NCBI GenBank assembly: GCA_964030785.1
Contig: OZ034975.1
Span: 40,423,569-40,487,568 of the forward strand
Reading direction: 5' to 3'
Length of the DNA stretch: 64,000 nt
From: Siderastrea siderea
Taxonomy: Eukaryota; Cnidaria; Anthozoa; Scleractinia; Rhizangiidae
The position numbers were made by a program, and so were the translations under genes. This document shows positions 54,870-64,000 of this stretch, in pieces (within the stretch, counting starts at the first letter, position 1; every line of letters starts with the position of its first letter). The notes beneath the pieces are model-generated. The model saw only the letters and a list, made by a program, of their open reading frames with translations, did not search any database and had not been told where the DNA came from.

Positions 54870-55755
54870 ATTTGATACGATCGGAAAAAGTTAAATTTCG
54901 ATTCGTACAGATCGACAAGTTGGTTCGACCCGAGAAAAAGTGTTGTCGATTAGAGAAATGAATCTCATTAGTGGGACTTAGATATATTATTGATCATCTT
55001 TTGTGGTGAGGTGGTGTTTAGAGGTTGTCGATCCGTACGAATCATACCAATGGACAACATCACTCACGACCCGAGAAAAAAGCTGTGAAATGCATTTCAT
55101 TAGTGGGACTTAGAAATAAAAAAGATCATCTCTTGTGGTTAGGCGGTGTATAGAGGTTGTCGATCCGTACGAATCGTACGAATGGAGAACATCACTCACG
55201 ACCCGAGAAAAAAAGCTGTCGATCCGTGAAATGCATCTCATTAGTGGGACTTAGAAATAAAAAAGATCATCTCTTGTGGTCAGGCGATGTATAGAGGTTG
55301 TCGATCCGTACGAATCGTTCGAATGGAGAACATCACTCACGACCCGAGAAAAAGTGTTGTCGATCCGAGAAATGAATCTCATTAGTGGGACTTAGAAATA
55401 TACAAGATCATGTCTTGTGGTTATATCAGTGGTGCTTAGAGGTTGTCGATCCGTACGAATCGTTCGAATGGAAAGTCATCGCCAGTGGTTTAGCTAGGTG
55501 CATTAAGGTTGTCGATCCGTTCGAATCGTACGAATGGAGAACATCATTTACGACCCGAGAAAAAGTGTTGTTGATCCGAGAAATGAATCTCATTAGTGGG
55601 ACTTGAGATAAAAGAGATCTTCTCTTGTGGTCAGGTGGTGTTTGAGGTTGTCGATCCGTACGAATCGTTCGAATGGAGGACATCACTCACGACCCGAGAA
55701 ATGAATCTCATTAGTGGGATTTAGAAATATGCAAGATCATGTCTTTTAATGTTTT
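54870..55755 (+). repeat. Tandem repeat, about 140-bp unit, inside the recombinase gene
   Basis: The unit carries GGTTGTCGATCCGTACGAAT, CATCACTCACGACCCGAG, TGAATCTCATTAGTGGGA and AAGATCATCTCTTGTGG. Starts occur at about 55023, 55153, 55293, 55440, 55506 and 55644, so one unit is shortened to about 65 bp. The CGATCCGTACGAATCG part is nearly palindromic. Confidence 0.88.
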
Positions 55756-56285
55756 GGAGCCACACGCTTAAAGAACGAAGCATATTCATATTTGCATGGT
55801 TTTAGTGTTTTGTTTCTTTCGAGCGCCCCTCATGTTTTGGGCATACTCATACCTGTATAGAACGAGGCATAGTCTTATTTGTATGGTTTCTTGGCTCTGT
55901 GGTCGGTTTGTTTCATAAAAGTGTAAGTTTCGGAGTCATAGGTCTCGTTTTTGCAGCGCTCTAAAAGCGAATGTTTTGGGGTAACACGCTTAAAGAACGA
56001 GGCATAGACATATTTGCATGGTTTCAGTGTTTTGTTTGTTTCGAGCGCCCCTCATGTTTTAGGCATATTCATATCTGTATTGGCTCTGTGTTTCATAAAC
56101 GCGTACATGTTTCGGTGGCATAGGTCTCGTTTTCGCACCAAGCCAAAAGCGAATGTTTTGGGGTTAACGCTTGAAGAACGAGGCATAGTCATATCCGTAT
56201 GGTTTCAGTGCTTTGTTTGTTTCGAGTGCCCTCATGTTTTGGATACTCTCATTCCTGTATTGGGTCCGTGTTATGCCTATTATTT
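55756..56285 (+). repeat. Second tandem repeat, about 180-200-bp unit
   Basis: The unit contains CGCTTAAAGAACGAGGCATA, TTTGCATGGTTTCAGTG, TTCGAGCGCCCCTCATG and GGTCTCGTTTTCGCA. Starts lie near 55785, 55988 and 56168. It follows directly on the first array and ends where recombinase similarity resumes. Confidence 0.82.
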
Positions 56286-56289
56286 TCAC

Positions 56290-56537
56290 TCTTCGCTGTT
56301 AATGAAAGCACTTTTCGGATCGACAAGTCTATCCAGCTGGGCTATAACCCTAATGATTATGGTCTTCATAGTTTAAGATCCGGTGGTGCTACATCTTCGG
56401 TGCATTATAGTGGTCACTCGATTCCTGAAAGGCTGCTTCAAATACACGGCAGGTGGAAGTCCGACTCCGCTAAGGATATGTATGTTCACGAAAGCCTTGA
56501 GAATAGATTACAAGTAACTAAGTACCTAGGACTATAA
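56290..56537 (+). pseudogene. DIRS-like tyrosine recombinase, C-terminal catalytic part
   Basis: GYNPNDYGLHSLRSGGATSS holds the HxxR box. HSIPERLLQIHGRWKSDSAK holds the second His position, and DMYVHES the nucleophilic Tyr. The frame ends TKYLGL and TAA near 56535. These residues are intact, in contrast to the Arg-to-Gln change upstream. Confidence 0.85.
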
Positions 56538-56661
56538 TATTATCGAGCTTACATGTTTACTTTTATTCCTTTGTTGTAAAAAAAAAGGAAAAAATCAGAT
56601 TTATATTTGTTTTTTGTATTCCATTTTGTATTAGTAATTCAATCTATGATGTAATAAACTG

Positions 56662-56772
56662 TTGGATCCGCTTGCGTATCCTCCCATATTTCTTGTTTGC
56701 CTTGTCTGTATTAAGGGAATTTAAGGGTTAAAATAATTTACGTTCGTTTGAGTGAAGCGAATCAGAACGTAA
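56662..56772 (+). repeat. DIRS-like element, right repeat B2
   Basis: This 111-bp direct copy of B1 runs from TTGGATCCGCTTGCGTATCC to AGAACGTAA. The terminal GTAA (56769-56772) marks the proposed right edge of the element. Confidence 0.9.
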
Positions 56773-56802
56773 TTCTACGTTGGCGGCGAGGTAAAGTGAA
56801 GG

Positions 56803-57194
56803 ATGCCCAACACTCCTCAGCCCTCAGCTCCAAGCATGGAAAATGGGGCAACATCTAATGCAGATATTTAATGCCACTTGACGATTCAACTATTTGTAAA
56901 GCAAGTCAACCATAATGACAATGCTGGCGAAGATACAAGCGGGATATTTAGCAACAACTCCATTTTTTTTTCAGTATCACAGATCCAACAACAAAGAAAT
57001 ATGGCTTTCTGATCTATGGAGGAAAAGACATTGTTGATGTCAAGAAGGCACTTCTGGATCCACTGCCTGAAGAGGGCGATGATGTCTACAAGGTCTTAAT
57101 TCTAAAAATCAATGATCACTTCATGCCTAAGCAGAACAAGGATTTTGCTAGGTTCCAGCTTAAGGAGCTCAAACAACACAACTCAGAATGCATG
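56803..57194 (+). pseudogene. Ty3/Gypsy-type gag remnant
   Basis: A PBS-like TGGCGGCGAGG (56781) is followed by an ATG (MPNTPQPSAPSMENGATS). After frame breaks come KDIVDVKKALLDPLPEEGD, KINDHFMPKQNKDFARFQL and KELKQHNSECM, the conserved central gag region of Gypsy-type retrotransposons. The similarity ends at about 57194. It begins only about 8 bp after the DIRS-like element, which may have inserted near the end of this element's LTR. Confidence 0.6.
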
Positions 57195-57380
57195 GTAATC
57201 TTATTTCAACCAACCTGGTACAATATTCCAGAGTATTTTCTATTTCTATTTTAGCTTAAGCTGAGTGAGGCTTGTCTCCCCTCTATAGGACATTGCTTAA
57301 TCATTTTGTAGCAGATGTAATGTTCCAAAGTATTTTCCATCGCTACTGGCAATTTCATATTTCCTGTTTTGGCAATTTTG

Positions 57381-57880
57381 CTATGTTGTACTGTGGTTAA
57401 GGTATATGCCAGTTGGATGTGAAGCTTTATGCTGAGGTAGACATTGCTTAGTCATATTAAAACAGATGCAATGTTCCAAAGTATTGTTCATTCCCAATTT
57501 CACTGGTTTGTTAGTATTTTTATGCTATTTTAGCGCTACCCTCGTTAAATAAAGACTTTACTTACTTACTTACTAATTATCATGTTCTGTTTTAGCTTTT
57601 TGCTGTGTTGTACTTTGATTGAGGTATATGCCAGTTGGGTGTGAAGCTTTATGCTGAGGTATCCCTTCTTTAAGGCATTGCTTGGTCGTATTACAATTAA
57701 CAGATGCAATGTTTCAAAGTATTTTTCATTCCTAATTTTAATTCATAATTATTATTTTCTGTTTTGGCATTATGCTGTGTTGTACTGTGATTGAGGTATA
57801 CATGTATGCCAGTTGGGTGTGAAGTTTAATGCTGAGGTATCCATTCTTTAAGGCATTGCTTAGTCATATTACAACAGATG
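57381..57880 (+). repeat. Degenerate tandem repeat, right of the DIRS-like element
   Basis: Blocks GTTGTACTGTGGTTAAGG, TATGCCAGTTGGATGTG and AAGCTTTATGCTGAGGTA recur from about 57381, 57603 and 57775. They belong to the same family as 50313-50640. An ACTT microsatellite lies at about 57558-57575. Confidence 0.7.
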
Positions 57881-60463
57881 CAGAGGTCAAAATCCATTCG
57901 GTTGAAGCAATGATTTAGCATTAAAATTATTATTGTTTGGTTACACAGCTTAATGTTAAAAGCAGGAGGAAGGAAAGGCAAAAACAGTTTTCGGTTTCAT
58001 CCAATAGACCTCAGAGATAGACGCTTGTAAATCCTCTGCCCTCTATTTTTTTCACAGCTTACAATGCACACTGGGGAGTCTACAATTTCCCTCTGTTAGT
58101 AATTACATGTATGTCATTTTGTTCCCTCGTTTTTGTCTGCTTTTTTTTAGACACTTTTGTTCTTTGAGGCTGTTTCAGCACCACAGATACAGTGTATTTT
58201 GAAAACAAATGTTTTGTGTGATCTAATGAAATTATTATGAGAACGTGTTTACAATTTAAAAAAGTTAATTGTATTGGTGAAGGAATTTGTATTAACGGTA
58301 TGTTGGTAAAAATAACAGGAAGTATGTTTGTTCTTTCCTTGTTTTTATTCTTCTTTTTTGCTTTTCTTCAACGCTACGTCCAACCTCACCTTGCTGTTAA
58401 TTCTATGTATAACAGATAATCTGCCTGATTTCTCTGGAGCCCGGAAAGAGAATGTAATACGTAGATAGTAAGAGAATTAAATGTTGCAAGTACATTTAAA
58501 ATAATTGTTTGTGCTGTAAGCAAGGCTGCTGCCTACAAATAATTTAAAGGAGCCCACATTAGGCCAAACGCTGAAAAGTTAGGAGCCCAATCTGTAAAAA
58601 GTGTTACGTGCTACAGCAAAAATTTAGATGCTCAAAGAACTGTTTTGGGCGCCACAGGCTACGAGGCTCCTGTTAGGTAACAGCCTTGGTAAGTGTATAT
58701 ATTTAAAGACTTTGAAACGTGGAGGGAAAGACATGAAAACCAAGTCAGCCATTTTAAACTGTGCAAAATGTTGACTAGTTTCGCTACAGTGTCCATTTGG
58801 GTAGAATTGTGCTGACTCGAGATCAGCTACAAAAAGGGGGGCCATTTCTGTTCCTCATTAAAGGTTCAAAAAGGCTTACGTGGAGCCATATTAACAAATA
58901 GGAATAGCTGTTTTAACCCTTCCACTGTACTCTTTTTACACCCAACCAGATCCGAAGCAGATCCGATATCCATTGCCATTTTCACCCCTCTGGTACTGAT
59001 TAAGATCTAACATGGAGGTCTGTTTTAGTGTAAATTAAGCCTAAAATAGCCTTAAAATTAGGGCCATTTCAACTCTACGCTATTGGTTGAATTGGCCAAA
59101 AATGTACTATTCTGGACACCCCATATGGCTATCTCAGCCCTCTAAAAAACCAAAAAAGCCCCCATTTTTGTCAAAACAGCTCTTTTACAAGATACGCCTA
59201 ACCCCTAAAATAGGGCTATTTCTGCTATGTTGACTGGGGCTAAAGCAGCTCCGCTAAAACAGAGCTAAATCAGCCCTAAAAAAAGCACTGTATTTTACTC
59301 ACCGAAACGGCCCCACTTTTGGGGCTGAAACAGATCCACTGGATTTAGTGTGTGGTCAAAAGTGAGCGAGGTTACCCTAGCCGTCCTCCCACAGAACTGG
59401 ATTTGTAACATTTCTACATTCACATTCACAATTATTCTTTCAAACTTTTCAAGTAACGTCTTTGAAAAAGCTTTTACACCAAAACCCTTATTGAAAAGCT
59501 TGGTCCGTCGCCATTAAAAATGCCCCCAACAGTTGGCCCCTTCTCACTGTAATTCTTAGATATAGGAAGAAAGACTTGTTGCGATGTGTTGCGAATCAAG
59601 CGTTCTTGTCGGCAGGAAACAACGTAAGAAAAGTGACCAGCCTGAAACAGCCGACCTTCAGCTCGGACAGAATGACTTTTACGATCTGTAGTATCTACAA
59701 AATAACAAAGATGGCAATGGCAGAGTTTCCACTAATCCTATCACGCGAAAATCGTCGAGGTTTAAAACAGAACAATAAACGGATTTAGCAAATATAACAT
59801 GGAGGGTAGGCTTGACCTTGGAAATATTGAACATGGAAATTGTCATGTTTCTGGGAATTTTCGGCACTTGCTCTTCCGCCGGAAATTGTTTAAGAAGTGT
59901 AGTGACCTCCTAATTATGTTTATTCTGCTTTTACAAAGCTTTTCTTTGCAATAGTGGGGAGTTAATATAATTCTCGTACTGATTTTGTTGATTTAGAATA
60001 ATCATCATATCCCCAAGAGAACGCGCAATACACCTAGCGGAGCTCAGACGACTTCAGACGAATTCTGCAACGGATCACTACCGTCTTATATCCTCCATCA
60101 TTTACATGTAAACTCGTTAAAATTGAACAGATGTACCTATTTCATACAGCAACAGAAAGCAACAAATTCGTCACCTAGTCCGACAACTTTCTATGTTCTC
60201 TCACCAAGCTAAAATACTAACAATGGAACGAAGGATGAATGAAATTTTTTTCTGCTTTATTAGCGTCATATTTGGATAATTGCTACCATAAACATTCATT
60301 TTTAACAGGGGAGGGAGGAGGGGAGGAGTGCTGTGCTACTACGTGTACCATCATATTATCCAAAAATATTCCCAGGAGAGCAAATTACTGAATGATCATT
60401 GATTAGAAGAGTTTTCGTTGTATAGGGGGCAGAACTGCTGGTTCTTGATTATTCGCTTCTTAA
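57881..60463. other. Intron 1 of the minus-strand receptor, right part
   Basis: No coding exon was recognised on either strand. Near 59290-59345 the block ACTCACCGAAACGGCCCCAC resembles the sequence at 40775. No Ig exons like those of the plus-strand gene were found on the minus strand. Confidence 0.4.
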
Positions 60464-61060
60464 CTCTATTCTGCCTGGGGGGCACATTGTGCCCGTGATG
60501 ACTTTAACGGATTATAACTCTTAAACGGCTAGACGAATAATCACCAAATCTCGTGACTTTTCCTAAAATTTATCAGAGAAAATTTTCCTGTGTCAATAAT
60601 GTGTCTATGATGATTGACGTTTCCATAGCAACTGTCTACTTGGAAGTGTATTTTGACTGTTTTCTGTCTTTTTTCAGTCTTTTTTCAGTTTCTTCCCCTT
60701 CGTTTGAAAGAAGAGGGTATTTTTTACTTTTGCTTGCTTGTTTTGACTAAGTATGTTTCTTAGGACAAAATCATATATTTTTTGGTGACGTCATGGTCAG
60801 CTGTATGACTGCAGGCTTGGGATTCAAGAGGGCGGCCTCAAATTCAAAACGGCGGGTTTGTGACGTTATTGTGACGTCACGACACGTCATAATTGACACG
60901 TCATAAGACCAATCTGTTAAATTAATGACGTGCTAAAAACGTGCCAAGTTTCATCGCAAGATCTTAAATACTTTTCGAGATCTATGGGGGGCACTTTGTG
61001 CCCCCCCCCCCCCCTCTCCCAGGCTCAGAAACTCAAAAAAAAAGCCCAGGCAGAATAGGG
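60464..61060. mobile_element. piggyBac-like non-autonomous element, copy C
   Basis: The ends CTCTATTCTGCCTGGG and CCCAGGCAGAATAGGG are inverted, with TTAA on both sides (60460-60463, 61061-61064). It shares the interior with copies A and B (AATCACCAAATCTCGTGAC, TGATTGACGTTTCCATAGC, GTGCCAAGTTTCATCGCAAG), including the G-run/C-run hairpin near the right end. Confidence 0.9.
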
Positions 61061-61064
61061 TTAA

Positions 61065-61812
61065 TACAGAATGTGGATGGAATGTTTCAAGCACTCTCAA
61101 TGATCATTTTGGTAGAGTAAATGTGAGTTGAGTTGTTTGCTAACAAAATTGTGGGTATCAAAAAATCCTAAGAGATCACGAAGAGATTACTAGGAGATCA
61201 CTCGAAGCAACCAACGATTGATCGGTAAAAAGCCAAAATTTTGGCCCGACTCCTGGTGGGTTTGCGTGAACGTAGATATAAACCATTTCAAGCACATTTT
61301 CCGCCGCTCCTTGAATAGAGGCAAACGTGGCAAGAAACAGTGTTTGGATACAAATCTGATAAAAAATATGTATATAATTTCTGGACAAATTAACTTTGGG
61401 AATGATCAGACTTATAATCTAGTATATTCTTCTTCCAAAAACGTTTTATGTTCATTGTTCTTTTAGAGTAGACACAGTGGTTACAAAACTCAAAATACTG
61501 GATCCAATATTAAATGCTAGGTAGGATAATATGGACGTTCAAAGTGTTGTATTGCTAGACAACGTATCGTTCATTTGAGTCTACACTAATATAGTTTTCT
61601 CTCTGGCTTTTGAAAGCAGTGTTAGTGGACTTTTTCCAGCCATTTACAGTTTCTAACCCATCCACGTGATGAAAAAGGAGAAAGATGGGTAATCACCAAA
61701 AATTAACGTAGCTCTGTAAGGTATCTTAATTGCAGTATGCTGTTCAATTCTGTCTTGTTTGCCGTTGATTGGCCTGGTAAATTGAAAGAGAAAAAAGAAA
61801 TAGAAAACTCAC
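61065..61812. other. Start of intron 1 of the minus-strand receptor
   Basis: No recognised coding or repeat. This lies directly downstream, in gene orientation, of the signal-peptide exon. Confidence 0.35.
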
Positions 61813-61867
61813 CTGCTTTATGACAAATTCCAAGCAGTAACAAAGTAAAGCACACTATCGATGACAT
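61813..61867 (-). CDS. SEA receptor, signal-peptide exon (first coding exon)
   Basis: On the minus strand, ATG at 61867-61865 opens MSSIVCFTLLLLGICHKA, a classic signal peptide with a hydrophobic core. The donor GCAG|GTGAGT is in phase 1, the phase needed by the SEA exon at 48960. That makes intron 1 about 12.85 kb, large because of the DIRS-like and other insertions. Assignment to this gene rests on strand, phase and the absence of another candidate; a skipped exon or a different gene cannot be excluded. Confidence 0.55.
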
Positions 61868-63258
61868 GATTGCAATGAAAACCACTGAGACAAAATATCT
61901 GTCAATCAGAAGCAATCTGTCCGAAGAATGATGGCCAATAAAAAGAACTTCATACGATACCAAGAGAGCGGTCTAATGTATCGAAAAGTGGCATAAATAA
62001 AATTTTTCCTTACATGAAGTAAACCGAATAAGTCGATGTGTCCATGAAAGGGCATTGAAACCTGGCTTCCATTAGTTTAAAAATAGTGCCATATATGTGT
62101 TTTCTTATCATTGTACGTTACGAAAATCTTATGAATAATGCCAAATTTTATATAATAATTCCAGTGATATCAACAGCCAAAAAAAAATCGGGTGGGGAAA
62201 TAGGCATAAATCTCAGTGGCCCAGTCATTACACTCAAGGGATTAAAATAAACCATTATTGGTTCTAAAATTATTAACTCAAACATTTTTGAAAAACTGTT
62301 TCTTATCTCCACCTTAAAGTGTTCATGGGTAACGAACGCCAATGGAACATCCTTGAGGATTTAACTTAAACTATTATTCTGACCTCAAACAGCTTAAAAA
62401 AATTTTACTCGTCTCTAGCTGTCAATGAGCAAACCCAAATAGTGAAAATAAACTAACAGTATTTTTCTTTCTAAAATAAGAAAAAGATATTTTGCTTTAA
62501 AAAGAAAATGACAATAATAAACCCAATAAATATATCTCTTACAAACGCACCAACATTAGCTTTTTAAACTCAAACAGAACACGTAAAGCTTGACCGTACA
62601 AAAAAAGCTACTTAAGAGAAAATGAAATTCCTCCAGCATTTCCTTTTGCCAAAAGTTAGGTGTCGTCTTCAAGGCTTCGATTCCCAAAAAAAACCTTTTT
62701 GCAACCAAATTATAGCTTCAATTTTGCCACAATATCCTTAAAAAAGAAAAAAAGGTAGTAAAACATAAAGATGATACACAAACAAGGGTCACGTATCAAA
62801 GAAAATGGGTAAATATATACGCTAAAATTCCGCTTTGGGCAAAACCGGAAACTCGGAGAACACGCAACACATTGCAGGTGCGTTAACAATGGGGATTGAG
62901 ATGATAATTTGAAACATACTATTTAGAGAAACATCTAAATAGGTGAATGATATATGTCTCATCTATAATCATCGATTTACTGGTGAAGCATCTTTACCGA
63001 TATCTTCTTTTCCTTACTCTTCTCAAACTCATTAATTATTCATATTGTTATCAGCCTACCAGAACGGCCCATTCTGGTCAGGTGGATGAGTTTAGAAACC
63101 CAATGAAAAACGAGTTGAAAACCACACGCGTTTAGAAACGATTTCAAACCCGTGTGTAAATTGTTTCTTAATCTGCATATTCAAAAGGCAAGACGAAAAC
63201 ATGGACATCAACAAATTTATTTATTCACACATTTCAAAGTTCATACATTAAATAAAGC
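61868..63258. other. 5' flank of the minus-strand receptor
   Basis: AT-rich with no recognised gene. It should contain the 5' UTR and promoter of the minus-strand receptor, but no specific promoter motif could be supported. Its right part is presumably the 3' non-coding end of the Crypton-type element. Confidence 0.35.
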
Positions 63259-64000
63259 TTATTTGCTATTAACGTTGAATGTGACGTTGCAGTTATTAAA
63301 GTCACCAAAACAAAAAGCTGTATCCTTCTCTAAATTAAATTCTTTCTCAATAGGCATGACCTTGTCATTTGGTTCATTTTTATCCTGGCTCGCACACTCC
63401 GGCCCTAAAATAGCGCTTACTTTAGAAATAACTTTCTCCTCTGGTTTTTCGTACTTAAGAAGAGAATCTGACTTGTGCCCAGTTCTATCGCGGATTAGTT
63501 TACTATCAACCCCTGCATTAAACAGAGTAGAGGCACATGTAACCCGTAGGGAGTGGGAGGTCTTCCGTTTCAGCCCTGCGGCTTTGCACATATCTGGCAA
63601 AATTTGATTTAACGTATTAACACCCACAGGTGATTTATCGAATGAAAATTTTTTTGCATTCGGCCTAAAATAGAAGGCTTCCATATCTTTACCAATGCAT
63701 TCAACTAGACCGACATACAAACGATACATGTCAACTAGACAGGGGTCGTGCTTTTCACCAACTTCGTGACAAATATGTCTTACAACACGTGGCTCATACT
63801 TGAGATCCAGTAAGCCCCCATGGAACGTCTTCGAGACGTTCTCCTCAAACCGAATATAGTTATCGCCAATTTCAAAATTATTTAAACTAATACTCCTATG
63901 CTCGCTAGCACGGAGGCCAAATAACTTCCCGTTATAAAAATAAACGGTATTCAATAACGACTTAGCTTGGTGATTTCCTAACAACCCTAATGTCCAAAAT
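63259..64000 (-). CDS. Crypton-type tyrosine recombinase, partial
   Basis: The minus-strand frame is open to the window edge and stops at 63259. Motifs: YFYNGKLFGLRASEHRSISL (catalytic Arg in the LRxxEHR box), KYEPRVVRHICHEVGEKHDP and CLVDMYRLYVG, SHSLRVTCASTLFNAGVDSK (HxxR), LIRDRTGHKSDSLLKYEK (second His and nucleophilic Tyr). This is the GCR1/Crypton-like recombinase layout also found in domesticated proteins of the ZMYM and QRICH1 group (DUF3504). The visible 240-odd residues show no stop, and all catalytic residues are kept, so the enzyme may be recent or domesticated. The N-terminus lies outside the window. Confidence 0.85.
   Translation of the reverse strand, partial: FWTLGLLGNHQAKSLLNTVYFYNGKLFGLRASEHRSISLNNFEIGDNYIRFEENVSKTFHGGLLDLKYEPRVVRHICHEVGEKHDPCLVDMYRLYVGLVECIGKDMEAFYFRPNAKKFSFDKSPVGVNTLNQILPDMCKAAGLKRKTSHSLRVTCASTLFNAGVDSKLIRDRTGHKSDSLLKYEKPEEKVISKVSAILGPECASQDKNEPNDKVMPIEKEFNLEKDTAFCFGDFNNCNVTFNVNSK

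Larger units (their letters stand above)
50762..56772 (+). mobile_element. DIRS-like (Ngaro/PAT-type) tyrosine-recombinase retroelement
   Basis: The order is A1 repeat, gag, RT, RNase H, tyrosine recombinase, B2 repeat. Split direct repeats define it: A1 from 50762, an internal B1-A2 joint at 51594-51830, and B2 ending at 56772. GTAA occurs at the left edge, at the B1/A2 joint and at the right edge, the expected shared crossover sequence of recombinase-mediated circle integration. The element has one stop in gag, frame changes in RT and after RNase H, and a disrupted recombinase, so it is inactive. It lies in the first intron of the minus-strand receptor, antisense to it. Confidence 0.88.

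Noticed and set aside
55385..55686. Opposed open frames in the 140-bp tandem array
   Set aside because: Frames arise from the repeat unit and change between units; no protein domain.
56014..56376. 120-residue frame over the second array and recombinase start
   Set aside because: The repeat-derived part shows internal duplication of the array unit; only the last part, in another frame, is recombinase.
48961..61812. Ig exons of the minus-strand receptor in intron 1
   Set aside because: No minus-strand stretch with the Cys...Trp...YxC Ig pattern and phase-1 splice sites was found.

Overview
The window looks like nuclear DNA of an animal, most likely an anthozoan cnidarian such as a stony coral. 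This is an inference from sequence style: AT-rich DNA, small phase-1 Ig and SEA exons with GT-AG introns, and a dense layer of Penelope-like, DIRS-like, Crypton-like, LINE, piggyBac-like and many small hairpin elements. No species was identified by search. No prokaryotic features, rRNA or convincing functional tRNA were seen.

Two related membrane-receptor genes face each other tail to tail. The plus-strand gene (4981-10846) has four Ig exons, a SEA domain split over three exons, a Ser/Thr-rich stalk and a transmembrane exon with a four-residue tail; its signal-peptide exon was not found. The minus-strand gene (61867 down to 39695) appears to have a signal-peptide exon, a SEA domain cut by introns at the same places (including a 59-nt exon in both genes), a Thr/Pro stalk, a transmembrane exon, and a long cytoplasmic tail with several Tyr-based motifs, including VMYTQV and TQYAEL, which fit ITIM/ITSM-like patterns. 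Its splice phases agree across all junctions but one (into the transmembrane exon).

Between them lies a SAP-domain gene of unknown function (18310-25122). It has three visible exons, several frame changes, and a 1.33-kb terminal-inverted-repeat element inserted in its first visible exon with a 9-bp target duplication. Then follow a degenerate LINE (26536-30565), itself hit by two hairpin elements, and a large diverged duplication (30796-34378 and 36628-39064). One copy of the duplication carries an insertion for which the other is the empty site.

A 6-kb DIRS-like retroelement (50762-56772), with gag, RT, RNase H and tyrosine recombinase, sits in the large first intron of the minus-strand receptor in opposite orientation. 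Its gag gene has an apparent spliceosomal intron that contains the internal B-A joint of the split direct repeats. Its recombinase gene is broken by about 1.4 kb of tandem repeats. A Ty3/Gypsy gag remnant abuts it. The right edge of the window holds a Crypton-type tyrosine recombinase reading off the window. The left 4 kb holds a broken Penelope-like element with RT and GIY-YIG parts, split by a piggyBac-like element that itself carries a nested element.
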